From Burkholderia cepacia (GTDB lineage: Bacteria; Pseudomonadota; Gammaproteobacteria; Burkholderiales; Burkholderiaceae), in contig NZ_CP073637.1 in the NCBI RefSeq assembly GCF_029962485.1, forward strand, positions 2,852,001-2,916,000: a stretch of DNA of 64,000 nt, read 5' to 3'. Both the position numbers and the translations under genes were made by a program. Below are positions 9,768 through 18,697 of the stretch, piece after piece. The notes beneath the pieces are model-generated. The model ran no database searches, was not told where the DNA came from, and saw only the letters and a list, made by a program, of their open reading frames with translations. Position 1 is the first letter of the stretch. Each line of letters begins with the position of its first letter.

Positions 9768-10514
9768 ATGAAGTCACCCACGGACGACCGGTGGCAGGAC
9801 CTGCGCCCCGACCCCGACAACGACACGCCGTTGTACCTGCAGCTCACCCGCAAGCTCGGCGACGCGATCCACGACAACCGCTGGACGGCCGGCGAGGCGC
9901 TGCCTTCGGAGCGCGTGCTGTCCGAAGCGCTCGGCGTATCGCGCATCACCGCGCGCAAGGCGATCGCGCTGCTCGTCGAGCAGGGCTTGATCCGCCGCAC
10001 GCAGGGCGCGGGCAATTTCATCCAGCCGCGCTACGAGGATCCGCTGTCGCGCCTGTCGAGCTTCAGCGAAATGCTCGAGCGCCGCGGCTTCAAGCCGAGT
10101 TCGCAATGGCTCGCGCGCGAAATTCAGCCGGCGAACCGGGACGAAGTGATCCAGCTCGGGCTATCTCCGGCCGCATCCGTTACACGCCTGAAACGCCTGC
10201 GTCTCGCCGACGGCATCGTGATGGCCGTCGAGAATTCGACGTTCCCCGCGACGCTGATTCCCGATCCGCAGGCAATCGGCGGGTCGCTGTACAGCTATCT
10301 CGAAGCGCGCGGCACGCCGATCGTGCGCGCGCTGCAGCATTTCCGCGCGGTCAACGCGACCGACGAGATCGCCGAGCAGATGGGCATCGCGCCGCACGAT
10401 GCGCTGCTGCTGATCACGCGGATCGGCTATACGTCGGACCAGCGCGCGATCGAACTGACCGACACCTACTGCCGCAACGACTACTACGACTTCGTCGTCG
10501 AGCTGCGCAAGTAA
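9768..10514 (+). CDS. GntR-family regulator, HutC/UTRA type
   Basis: Transcription regulator of 248 residues. The N-terminal winged HTH spans about residues 20-88 (LPSERVLSEALGVSRITARKAIALL, then the wing LIRRTQGAGNFI). The UTRA effector domain follows to the C-terminus (SSFSEMLERRG, VTRLKRLRLADG). This class (NagR, HutC, PhnF) usually senses amino sugars or amino acids and represses neighbouring uptake or degradation genes. No nag or hut genes lie beside it; the divergent aldo/keto reductase shares its 166-bp promoter region. Effector and targets are unknown. Confidence 0.9.
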   Translation: MKSPTDDRWQDLRPDPDNDTPLYLQLTRKLGDAIHDNRWTAGEALPSERVLSEALGVSRITARKAIALLVEQGLIRRTQGAGNFIQPRYEDPLSRLSSFSEMLERRGFKPSSQWLAREIQPANRDEVIQLGLSPAASVTRLKRLRLADGIVMAVENSTFPATLIPDPQAIGGSLYSYLEARGTPIVRALQHFRAVNATDEIAEQMGIAPHDALLLITRIGYTSDQRAIELTDTYCRNDYYDFVVELRK

Positions 10515-10535
10515 CGCCGGCCGCGCGGCCGGCGC

Positions 10536-11927
10536 TTACAGCCAGTACGCGTCATCGGTGCCGGGCAGCACGGGCGGCCGCGCGAACGCCGGCGGCGTAA
10601 CCGACAACCGCTCGGCCGGCCGCACGGTATCGAGCATGCCGAACGGCGACGCGATGCGATCGATCCGGTCGCGCACGTCGGCGGCAGCGAGATCGGGCAC
10701 ACCCAGGCCGCCCGGCACGTTGCCGAACGACTGCAGCCAGCGCCCCGTCTGCGCCAGCGACATCCGCACGTGCCAGCTTCCCCCTTCGCGCGCCCGCCGC
10801 GCGAGCGCGATCATCGCGCCGAACGCCGCGAGATACCCCGTCGCATGATCGAGCGCCTGGCACGGCAGATGGCGCGGCGCGTCCGCGTGCGCGGCGTGCT
10901 GCTCCTGCCACGCGATCCCGCTCGCCGACTGCACGAGACTGTCGAAGCCGCGCCGCTTCGCCCACGGCCCAGCCTGTCCGTACGCCGAGATCGACACGTA
11001 CACGATGCCGGGCCGCCGCTCCGCCAGCGCCTGCGGCGCGAAACCGCGAGCCGCGAGCGCGCCGGGCCGGTACGCCTGCAGGAACACGTCCGCGTCGCGC
11101 ACCAGCGTGTGCAGCGTGTCGACGCCCGCCCTATCGCGCAGGTCGATCCACGTCGAGCGCTTGCCGCGCCCGTTGTCGATCACGAGCGGCGCGATGTTCG
11201 GCAGGTGCGGCCCGTTGACGAGCAGCGTCTGCGCACCGTGCGACGCCAGCGTGCGGCCCGCGACCGGCCCCGCGATGATGCGCGTGAGATCGAGCACGCG
11301 CACGCCCGCGAGCGGCTGCCCGGATTCGCCGCGGCCGATCGGCTCGACCGGCGCGTCGCCGATCCGCTCGATCTCGAACAGCGGCAGCGCTGCAATCGCG
11401 TACGCCTGCTCGTGCGCCGCCCATTCGTCAGGGGTTCTGATCAATGCCGCGCACAGGCCGGCCTCGGCCAGCGCGGTATCGAGCGCCGTGCCGTCCCATG
11501 TGCGGATCGCGGCAGCGACGTCGGCCCGCTGCGCGCCGCAACCGAGCACGTCGAGGATCCCGCGCAGGTGATGCGGGAAGTTCGCATGCAGCTGGATCCA
11601 GCGTGCATCACCCGTCTCGAAGAAGCCCGTCACCGGATGACGCAACTCCGGCGGCGGGCCGTCGTCCACACGCAGGTAGCGTTCGCTGCGGAACGCGACC
11701 AGCGCATCGCGCACCGACACGTCGACGGATTGCGCTGCGCCCGTGCGCAGCCGGTGGCATTCGGCCGCCGCGAGCCCGGCAGCCGCGATCGTCGCTGCCG
11801 CGAGCGTGCCGACATGAAACGTCGACGGCAGCGTCGGGTCCTGCCCCGTCACGGTCGCGCGGGCCAGCGCGCCGCGATCGCCGCGCGCGAGTTGCCACAG
11901 ATGCGTCAATGCGAGTTCGGGCGTCAT
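10536..11927 (-). CDS. CaiB/BaiF (class III) CoA-transferase-family protein with reordered halves
   Basis: 463 residues. Class III CoA transferases move CoA between carboxylic acids through a catalytic Asp. The usual N-terminal Rossmann start (PLAGVRVLDLTRIIAGPVAGR) appears only at residues 205-224, followed by AYRPGALAARGF, VSISAYGQAGPW and Asp360 in LDHATGY. Residues 40-195 instead resemble the region normally found after the catalytic half (RTGAAQSVDVSVRDALVAF, GDARWIQLH, TPDEWAAHEQA). The order therefore looks permuted, or like a fusion of 1.5 copies. Substrate unknown. It is convergent with the GntR gene. Confidence 0.82.
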   Translation of the reverse strand: MTPELALTHLWQLARGDRGALARATVTGQDPTLPSTFHVGTLAAATIAAAGLAAAECHRLRTGAAQSVDVSVRDALVAFRSERYLRVDDGPPPELRHPVTGFFETGDARWIQLHANFPHHLRGILDVLGCGAQRADVAAAIRTWDGTALDTALAEAGLCAALIRTPDEWAAHEQAYAIAALPLFEIERIGDAPVEPIGRGESGQPLAGVRVLDLTRIIAGPVAGRTLASHGAQTLLVNGPHLPNIAPLVIDNGRGKRSTWIDLRDRAGVDTLHTLVRDADVFLQAYRPGALAARGFAPQALAERRPGIVYVSISAYGQAGPWAKRRGFDSLVQSASGIAWQEQHAAHADAPRHLPCQALDHATGYLAAFGAMIALARRAREGGSWHVRMSLAQTGRWLQSFGNVPGGLGVPDLAAADVRDRIDRIASPFGMLDTVRPAERLSVTPPAFARPPVLPGTDDAYWL

Positions 11928-12115
11928 GGTGAGCGGGGCGCGATGGAGGACACGAAATCGAGTCTAGAATTCGCGCCCGCTGCAATCAATCCGGATCGCG
12001 AGAATCCATGTGCGGGCGCGCTTCATGCGGCACGACCGGTGCGATCGGCACGACATTCGCGGGCATCCGCCCTGTTCGGGCAAGCGCCCTCGTGCGCACA
12101 TGCGCCCCGCGCACA

Positions 12116-12439
12116 CTACGTCGGCAGCGACGCGGCCGCATGGCGCCGGCCATCGCGCCACGCGACGAGCGGCCGCCACCACGCGCGCGCAACATGCACC
12201 GCCGGGGCCGCGTGCGGCCCGAACGCGAACGTGGCGCCGCGCGGCCCCGCGCTGACCCACACGCGCACGCCGGGCTCGAACGTCAGCGAATCGCCGGCGC
12301 CCAGCCAGTAGTCGTCGAGCCTGCCCTCGACCGTCACCCACACGTCACCGTCCGCCACCTGCAGTGCGGTGCGATCGACGATCCGCCACCGTCCGGCCGG
12401 CTCGTCGCCGTCGATCACGTAAAGTCGCAGTTCGCGCAT
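12116..12439 (-). CDS. DUF2917 family protein
   Basis: A 107-residue protein starting at ATG 12439, with an excellent AGGAGG seven bases upstream. The sequence (MRELRLYVIDGDEPAGRW, then LQVADGDVWVTVEG, DDYWLGAGDSL) has the cupin-like beta pattern of DUF2917. Such genes often neighbour MocR-type regulators, but none is present here; the divergent gene is an MFS exporter. No function is assigned to the family. Confidence 0.8.
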   Translation of the reverse strand: MRELRLYVIDGDEPAGRWRIVDRTALQVADGDVWVTVEGRLDDYWLGAGDSLTFEPGVRVWVSAGPRGATFAFGPHAAPAVHVARAWWRPLVAWRDGRRHAAASLPT

Positions 12440-12657
12440 GGCAGCCTCCTGGTCGCACGGATTCGATGGCACCAGTATTTCGGACAGTGGCGGCATGCGG
12501 ACAGATACGGCTGCAGACACTTCTGACTGAACTGTACTGGTCGGGCGACGAGGACGGCCTCCAACCGCCGGAATTCGCGTCACACCATGCGCCGAACCTG
12601 CACGGCCCATCGGCTTTCCCTACAATGTCGGCTGTCCCGCGCCACCGCCCCGCCCTC

Positions 12658-14094
12658 ATGTTCCAGCGTCCGCCTGCCGCCGCCCCCGGCGAAAAGAATC
12701 TCACCGTGATGCTCTGGCTCGTTGCGACGGGCTTCTTCATGCAGACGCTCGATTCGACGATCGTCAACACGGCGCTGCCGTCGATGGCCGCGAGCCTCGG
12801 CGAATCGCCGCTGCGCATGCAGTCGGTCGTGATCGCTTACTCGCTGACGATGGCGGTGATGATCCCCGTGTCAGGCTGGCTCGCCGACACCTTCGGCACG
12901 CGGCGCGTGTTCTTCAGCGCGATCCTGGTGTTCTCGCTCGGCTCGCTGCTGTGCGCGAATGCGCATACGCTCACCCAGCTCGTCGCGTTCCGCGTCGTGC
13001 AGGGCGTCGGCGGCGCGATGCTGCTGCCGGTCGGGCGGCTCGCGGTGCTGCGCACCTTTCCGGCCGAACGCTACCTGTCCGCGCTGTCGTTCGTCGCGAT
13101 TCCCGGCCTGATCGGCCCGCTGATCGGGCCAACGCTCGGCGGCTGGCTCGTGAAGATCGCGTCGTGGCACTGGATCTTCCTGATCAACGTGCCGGTCGGC
13201 GTCGCGGGCTGCATCGCGACCTTCTACTCGATGCCCGATTCGCGCAACCCGGCCGTCGGCCGCTTCGACCTGAAGGGCTATCTGCTGCTGACGATCGGCA
13301 TGATCGCGATCTCGTTGTCGCTCGACGGGCTCGCCGATCTCGGCATGCAGCACGCGGCCGTGCTCGTGCTGCTCATCCTGAGCCTCGCGTGCTTCGTCGC
13401 ATACGGGCTGTACGCGGTGCGCGCGCCGCAACCGATCTTCTCGCTCGAACTGTTTAGAATCCACACGTTCAGCGTCGGGCTGCTCGGCAACCTGTTCGCG
13501 CGGATCGGCAGCGGCGCGATGCCGTACCTGATCCCGCTGCTGCTGCAGGTTAGCCTCGGCTACTCGGCGTTCGAGGCCGGGCTGATGATGCTGCCGGTCG
13601 CCGCGGCCGGGATGTTCTCGAAGCGCATCATCACGCGGCTGATCACGCAGCACGGCTACCGCAAGGTGCTGCTCGCGAACACGATCATGGTCGGCGTGAT
13701 GATGGCGAGCTTCGCGCTGATGCACGACTCGGTGCCGGTGTGGGTGAAGGTCGTGCATCTCGCGCTGTTCGGCGGCTTCAACTCGATGCAGTTCACCGCG
13801 ATGAACACGCTGACGCTGAAGGATCTCGGCACGGGCGGCGCGAGCAGCGGCAACAGCCTGTTCTCGCTCGTGCAGATGCTGTCGATGAGCCTCGGCGTCA
13901 CGGTCGCGGGCGCGCTGCTCGCGACGTTTACGGGCATGCTGCGCACCGTGACGCCGAGCAATACGCTGCCGGCGTTCCACGCGACCTTCATCTGCGTCGG
14001 GATCATCACGGCCGCGTCGGCGTGGATCTTCGCGCAGCTCGCGCCCGAGATCCGCAGCACCGCGCGCAAGACCGACCCGTCCGAGCGCACGTGA
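12658..14094 (+). CDS. MFS multidrug exporter, DHA2 family, MdtD-like
   Basis: Inner-membrane proton antiporter of about 478 residues with multiple hydrophobic helices. It closely recalls E. coli MdtD: GFFMQTLDSTIVNTALPSMA (motif D1), SGWLADTFGTRRVF (motif A), GVGGAMLLPVGRLAVLRTFP (motif B) and the motif C region GLIGPLIGPTLGGWL. The start is uncertain: ATG at 12625 and 12658 are both in frame and neither has a strong RBS; 12658 matches the homologue's length. No RND pump genes (mdtABC) lie beside it. Substrates are unknown. Confidence 0.88.
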   Translation: MFQRPPAAAPGEKNLTVMLWLVATGFFMQTLDSTIVNTALPSMAASLGESPLRMQSVVIAYSLTMAVMIPVSGWLADTFGTRRVFFSAILVFSLGSLLCANAHTLTQLVAFRVVQGVGGAMLLPVGRLAVLRTFPAERYLSALSFVAIPGLIGPLIGPTLGGWLVKIASWHWIFLINVPVGVAGCIATFYSMPDSRNPAVGRFDLKGYLLLTIGMIAISLSLDGLADLGMQHAAVLVLLILSLACFVAYGLYAVRAPQPIFSLELFRIHTFSVGLLGNLFARIGSGAMPYLIPLLLQVSLGYSAFEAGLMMLPVAAAGMFSKRIITRLITQHGYRKVLLANTIMVGVMMASFALMHDSVPVWVKVVHLALFGGFNSMQFTAMNTLTLKDLGTGGASSGNSLFSLVQMLSMSLGVTVAGALLATFTGMLRTVTPSNTLPAFHATFICVGIITAASAWIFAQLAPEIRSTARKTDPSERT

Positions 14095-14285
14095 CGCGCG
14101 GCGCGCGCCGTTTCGGGGGCCGCGCCGCCGCCGACGCACCATTACGGTGCAGATCGCCCCGGCGACGCGCGCATCGAGGCGCCCTTTCCCGGCCGCGACG
14201 GGCGGCCGCACGCGGCGCGATGCCGTGCATGCTTCTTGCTCGCCTATTCTCTAGGTAAACTGGCAGTCTTCCATCGGCCGACATC

Positions 14286-15557
14286 ATGAGCATGATCGAA
14301 ATCGATCCCCCCGGCTTTCAGCCGCCCCGCCCCGTCGCCGGCGACGACGGGAACCGGCGCACCGTGCTGTACGGCGGCTACACCGTGTTCAGCGTGTTCC
14401 AGCCCGTTTTCTCGGTGTCGCACCGCCGCGCGATCGGCTATCACGCGTCGCTGCGCGCACACGACGAGGAAAGCCGCCAGGTGGCGTCGCACGAGGTGTT
14501 CACGCAGGCGGCGCGCCGCGGCGATCTGCTCGAGCTCGGCCGGCTCGCCGAATCGTTGCATCTCGGTAACTTCCACGCGTTCGACAGTCACGACGAATGG
14601 CTCTTCCTGAGCCTGCATCCGGCCGCGCTGATGGACACCATCTACGGCGACGCGCTGCTCGCGAACCTGAAGGCGCTCGGGCTGCCGCCGCACCGCGTGG
14701 TGCTCGAGGTGCCCGAGCAGGCCGGCGGCGAGACACCGCGCTACGCGGCGATCGTCGACGGGCTGCGCAAGGCCGGCTTCCTGATCGCGCTGGTCGGGTT
14801 CGGCGCGAAGCATTCGAACATCGACCGCGTGTGGCATCTGCATCCGGACATCGTCACGCTCGACCGCGGCATCCTCGCGCAGGCGAGCGAGCACTCGCAC
14901 CTCGAACGCGTGCTGCCGGGGCTCGTGTCGCTGCTGCACGAATCCGGCCAGCTCGTGCTGATGGGCGGCCTGTCGACCGAACGCGACGCGCTGATCGCGC
15001 TCGAATGCGACGTCGATTTCGTGCAGGGCCAGTATTTCGCGGGGCCGAGCGTCGATCCCGTGCAGCCGCAGGCCGCGGCGGGTTGCATGGATACGCTGTC
15101 GGCCGCGCTGCGGCTGCGCGTCGCGCAGCGCGAACGCACGCAGGCGGAACGGCTCGCGCCGTACGTCACCGCGCTCGAGGAAGCGAGCCAGAAGCTCGTC
15201 GCCGGCGAATCGCTCACCGACGCGGCGGCCGCCGTGCTCGGATTGCCCGAGACCGCGCGCTGCTTCCTGCTCGATGCATCGGGCCGCCAGATCGGCGACA
15301 ACGTGCTCGCGCGCGGCAGCGTGTCGCAACGCGCGAAGCGCTTCCGGCCGCTGCTGCATTCCGAAGGGGCCAGTTGGGAACGTCGCCCGTACTTCATCGA
15401 CGCCATGCGCGCGCCGGGCCGCGTGCACCTGACGCCGCCCTACCTGTCGATCAACGAAGCGCACCTGTGCGTGACGGCGTCGATCGCCGCACCGGCCGCG
15501 ACCGGCATGCAGGTGCTCTGCGTCGACATCAATTGGGAAGCGGCGCTCAACCAGTAA
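14286..15557 (+). CDS. degenerate EAL-domain protein with C-terminal sensor-like domain
   Basis: 423 residues, soluble. Residues 35-250 are an EAL fold (FQPVFSVSHRRAIGYHASLR, VVLEVPEQ, DIVTLDR, LVLMGGLSTERD). The EAL signature itself is HAS, the DDFGTG loop is replaced by GFGAKHSN, and the ID of YLKID is absent, so c-di-GMP phosphodiesterase activity is unlikely. Residues 255-423 form a second domain (AERLAPYVTALEEASQKL, FLLDASGRQIGDN, RPYFIDAMRAPG, YLSINEAHLCVTAS) similar in layout to YkuI C-terminal or PDC/Cache-type domains. A c-di-GMP receptor or protein-interaction role is an inference. It is monocistronic. Confidence 0.82.
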   Translation: MSMIEIDPPGFQPPRPVAGDDGNRRTVLYGGYTVFSVFQPVFSVSHRRAIGYHASLRAHDEESRQVASHEVFTQAARRGDLLELGRLAESLHLGNFHAFDSHDEWLFLSLHPAALMDTIYGDALLANLKALGLPPHRVVLEVPEQAGGETPRYAAIVDGLRKAGFLIALVGFGAKHSNIDRVWHLHPDIVTLDRGILAQASEHSHLERVLPGLVSLLHESGQLVLMGGLSTERDALIALECDVDFVQGQYFAGPSVDPVQPQAAAGCMDTLSAALRLRVAQRERTQAERLAPYVTALEEASQKLVAGESLTDAAAAVLGLPETARCFLLDASGRQIGDNVLARGSVSQRAKRFRPLLHSEGASWERRPYFIDAMRAPGRVHLTPPYLSINEAHLCVTASIAAPAATGMQVLCVDINWEAALNQ

Positions 15558-15576
15558 GCGCGACCGCGCGCCGCCG

Positions 15577-16182
15577 TCACGCGGCGCCGGCCGCCTTGCG
15601 CACGATCAACCGGTGTACACGCTTTCCGGACGAGGCGCTGACGACCTCGTGCTCGTCGAGCACGTACACGCCGGCGCCGAGCGCCGCATGCATCCGCGCC
15701 GAATCCAGTGCCGTATAGAGGCGACCGCGCTCGTCGCGCAACGTGCCGCTTCCGGCCACCCGCCAGCTCAGATACAACGTACCGCCCGGCATCAGCAGAT
15801 CGGCCAGCCGCGCGGCGGCGGCCGCCGCATCGGCCTGTTCGAGATGCATGACGACCGTTTCGCACAGCACGTTGCGAAACGCGCCGGAGGGCACGCCCGC
15901 CAGCGCCGGCAGCGCGGCGAGTTCGAAGCTCAGGTCCGGATGGTGCTGCCGCGCCTCGGCGAGCAGCGCGGCGCTCGCATCGTAGCCACGCACGTCGAAG
16001 CCGCGCGACGCAAGCCAGGCCGTATCGCGACCCGCACCGCAACCGACGTCCGCGGTCGGCCCCGGCGAGAAATGCTGTTCAAGCAGCGCGTACATGTCGT
16101 CGGGGGCGGCCTGGTCGAGCCAGTCCCGCGCGTATTGCGCGGCATGGGCGTCGTACGCATCGAGCGTCGGGCGATCCACCAT
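15577..16182 (-). CDS. class I SAM-dependent methyltransferase
   Basis: 201 residues. Motif I ADVGCGAGRDTAWLA (residues about 44-58), the acidic post-I residue in VRGYDAS, and LMPGGTLYLSWR of motif III define a Rossmann methyltransferase. The substrate is not recognisable. It lies 108 bp downstream of panE on the same strand and converges with the EAL gene, 19 bp apart. Confidence 0.85.
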   Translation of the reverse strand: MVDRPTLDAYDAHAAQYARDWLDQAAPDDMYALLEQHFSPGPTADVGCGAGRDTAWLASRGFDVRGYDASAALLAEARQHHPDLSFELAALPALAGVPSGAFRNVLCETVVMHLEQADAAAAAARLADLLMPGGTLYLSWRVAGSGTLRDERGRLYTALDSARMHAALGAGVYVLDEHEVVSASSGKRVHRLIVRKAAGAA

Positions 16183-16290
16183 GGTGAGTACTCCGCATAG
16201 GCGTCGTATGACGCACCCCGCATCTTAGCCGTTGCGCCCGGCCGGTGGTGCCGCGCACGCGGCCCGCACCGGCGATCGTCCCAAGCCGGG

Positions 16291-17337
16291 CTACGCGGCC
16301 CGCACGTCGCCCGCGCGTGACGCCTGCGCGGTCAGCTCGGCCCACAGCGCATCGCCGCGCCACGCCGGACGCATGGCCGCCCCTTCGGCGTCGTGGACGA
16401 GCGCGCACAGTCGCGCGTTGACAGGCGCCGGTGCGCCGAAACGCGCGGCCAGGCGCACGATCTCACCGTTGATCCACTCGACTTCCGTTGCGCGGCGCGC
16501 CGCAAGATCGTCGGACATCGACGAGCGCGCCAGCGGGTCGATCGCGAGCATCCGGCCGCCGAGCACACGGAAAGCCGCATCGGGCAGATCGAGCACGGCA
16601 GGGATCCAGCCGGCCGGCAACGGCGTCAGCCGCGCCGGGCGAATCGCGGCCCGCGCCAGCCAGTGCAGCGCCTCCCGCTGGGCCAGCGCGACGCAGCGGC
16701 GGTACGCGCGTTGCGCGAGTTCGTCGCGCAGCGGCAAGTTCGCGAGCGCGTTGACCGCGTTGTTCAGGTTGAGCAACAGCTTCGCCCACTGCACGGCCGG
16801 CATGTCGCGATGCAGCGCGAGCGGCAGCCCGGCGCGCGCGAATGCGCCGGCGAACGGCTGCAGCGCGGGCGACGCGTCTGCCGCGAGCGCGCCGGCCGAG
16901 CCCTGGTGAAAGGCGCCGGGACCGCGCTCGATCACGTTGAACGGCACCATGCCGGCCAGCACGGTCGCTTGCGGCAGCGCGTCGCGCAGCACGTCGGCAT
17001 TGTGCAGGCCGTTCTGGAAGCTGATCACGAGCGTGCCGGGCCGCAGCACGCCGGCCAGCTGCGCGGCCGTGTCCCGCGTCGCGGCCGACTTCACCGCGAC
17101 GAGCACGAGCCGCGCGTCGGCCGCGGCGGCCGGAGCGGTCGCGAACGCGACATCGGCCGGCGCGAGCGTCGCGCGATAGCCGCGCTGATCGGTCAGCGTG
17201 AGCCCGTGCAGGTGAATCGCATCGCCGATCCGCGCACGGCCGACGAGCGTCACGTGCGCGCCGCCCGCCGCAAGCCGGCCGCCGAGATAGCAGCCGACGG
17301 CGCCTGCGCCGAACACGCAGACCGGCGCGTCAGACAT
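16291..17337 (-). CDS. panE: 2-dehydropantoate 2-reductase family protein
   Basis: Reduces ketopantoate to pantoate with NADPH in pantothenate/CoA synthesis. 348 residues. The N-terminal Rossmann motif FGAGAVGCYLGGRLAAGG, SFQNGLHNADVL, VQWAKLLLNLNNAVNAL (a conserved catalytic Lys) and the C-terminal SSMSDDLAARRATEVEWING (substrate-binding Ser) are present. ATG at 17337 overlaps the end of the Mpo1-like gene by eight bases, implying translational coupling. A second family member lies at 57920-58864, so true PanE activity could belong to either. Confidence 0.85.
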   Translation of the reverse strand: MSDAPVCVFGAGAVGCYLGGRLAAGGAHVTLVGRARIGDAIHLHGLTLTDQRGYRATLAPADVAFATAPAAAADARLVLVAVKSAATRDTAAQLAGVLRPGTLVISFQNGLHNADVLRDALPQATVLAGMVPFNVIERGPGAFHQGSAGALAADASPALQPFAGAFARAGLPLALHRDMPAVQWAKLLLNLNNAVNALANLPLRDELAQRAYRRCVALAQREALHWLARAAIRPARLTPLPAGWIPAVLDLPDAAFRVLGGRMLAIDPLARSSMSDDLAARRATEVEWINGEIVRLAARFGAPAPVNARLCALVHDAEGAAMRPAWRGDALWAELTAQASRAGDVRAA

Positions 17338-17854
17338 GCGAGTGCGCGCCGCCGTGCACGGGGCCGGCACGCCGCTCGACTTCGCGGCGCACGTCACCAC
17401 GCAGCCCCGCGAAGAACGCGACTTCGGCGACGACGAACAGCGGCCCGACCATCAGCCCGATCAGATCGTCGACGAACGCGGGCTTGCGCCCTTCGAACCA
17501 GTGCCCGACGAACTGCACGATCCAGCCGACGACGAACGCGCCGATGCCGGTCGCGAGCCATTGCGCCGTCGGCAGCAACGCGAGCGACTGCGCGGCCCAC
17601 AGGCCGAGCGCGAACAGCACGGTCATCACGAGCCCGAACCGCAGGTCGAGGCGCAGGTAGAACACGACGAACGCGACCGCCAGCAGCAGCGCCGGCGACA
17701 GCGCGATGCCGGCCAGCATCCCCAGCGCCGGCCGCGACAGCAGCACCTCGACCGCGAACACGATCATTGGGATGCCGACCAGGTGCGTCGCGATGTTGCG
17801 CGCGTCGCGGTGGTAGGCCGCATACTGCGAGAGATGGTCTTCGAGCGTCTTCAT
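17330..17854 (-). CDS. DUF962 / Mpo1-like membrane protein
   Basis: 174 residues, starting at ATG 17854 with AGGAG nearby. The family signature is HRDARNIATHLVGIPMI near the N-terminus, with a later conserved FVGHWFEGRKPA; about four hydrophobic segments lie between. Yeast Mpo1 of this family is an Fe(II)-dependent dioxygenase acting on 2-hydroxy fatty acids, and the conserved His residues fit metal binding. The bacterial substrate is not established. It is first of a two-gene unit with panE and divergent from the Crp/Fnr gene. Confidence 0.85.
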   Translation of the reverse strand: MKTLEDHLSQYAAYHRDARNIATHLVGIPMIVFAVEVLLSRPALGMLAGIALSPALLLAVAFVVFYLRLDLRFGLVMTVLFALGLWAAQSLALLPTAQWLATGIGAFVVGWIVQFVGHWFEGRKPAFVDDLIGLMVGPLFVVAEVAFFAGLRGDVRREVERRAGPVHGGAHSHV

Positions 17855-17935
17855 CGCGTCTCCTGGTCGGTTATTGAGCGCTATGATGCGCGTCACGCCC
17901 GAGAACCTCTGTCAGCTACCCGACATCGCGTATCC

Positions 17936-18643
17936 ATGCCTGCACCGCTCGCCCCGTACCTGCCGCAGATCGAAGCGAACCCGTGGTTCGCCGCGCTGCC
18001 GCCCGCGTTGCGCGCGGACCTGGTCGCCGGTGCGGTGCTGCGCCGCCTGCCGGCCGGCCACGCGCTGTTCCGGCGCGGCGACCCGCCGTGCGGGCTGTAT
18101 GCGGTCCTGGCCGGTTCACTCACGATAGGTGCGGTCGACCCGCAGGGCAAGGAAGCGCTGCTGACGGTGGCCGAGCCCGTCACGTGGTTCGGCGAAATCG
18201 CGCTGTTCGACGGCCAGCCGCGCACGCACGACGCCATCGCGCTCGACGACGCGCTGCTGCTGCACGTCCCGCAGGCCGCGCTGCTCGCGATCCTCGACGC
18301 GACGCCGCAATACTGGCGGCAGTTCGCGCTGCTGATGGCGCAGAAGCTGCGCCTGAGCTTCCTGACCGTCGAGTCGATGAGCGTGATGCCGGCCGCGCAA
18401 CGACTCGCCGCACGCCTGCTGATGATCGCCGACGGCTATGGCGGCATCAGCGCCGGGCGCACACGCGTGCGGCTGTCGCAGGAAACGCTCGCGTCGATGC
18501 TGTCGATCACGCGGCAGACCACCAACCAGTTGCTGAAGGCGCTGCAGGCCGACGGCGTCGTGCGGCTGCACGTCGGCGAAATCGAGCTCGTCGATATCGA
18601 CGCGCTGCGCCGCGCGAGCGGGCTGGGGGACGGCACGCGCTGA
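17936..18643 (+). CDS. Crp/Fnr-family transcriptional regulator
   Basis: 235 residues. The N-terminal cyclic-nucleotide-type beta roll (residues about 20-125) includes LFRRGDPPCGLYAVLAGSL and WFGEIALFDGQPRTHDAIA; a dimerisation helix follows, then the HTH LSQETLASMLSITRQTTNQLLKAL near residue 185. There are no N-terminal Cys for an Fe-S cluster, so it is not an FNR-type oxygen sensor. The ligand is unknown. It is divergent from the Mpo1-like gene and lies 54 bp before chrA, on the same strand. Confidence 0.9.
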   Translation: MPAPLAPYLPQIEANPWFAALPPALRADLVAGAVLRRLPAGHALFRRGDPPCGLYAVLAGSLTIGAVDPQGKEALLTVAEPVTWFGEIALFDGQPRTHDAIALDDALLLHVPQAALLAILDATPQYWRQFALLMAQKLRLSFLTVESMSVMPAAQRLAARLLMIADGYGGISAGRTRVRLSQETLASMLSITRQTTNQLLKALQADGVVRLHVGEIELVDIDALRRASGLGDGTR

Positions 18644-18697
18644 GCGTCGCGCACCGCGCTGTCATACGTTGCCCTGCGGCGGCCGCGTTGCGCTATC

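Noticed and set aside
12871..14211. 446-codon minus-strand ORF opposite the MdtD-like gene
   Set aside because: Low-complexity Arg/Asp/His translation typical of an antisense shadow; the plus strand has clear MFS motifs.
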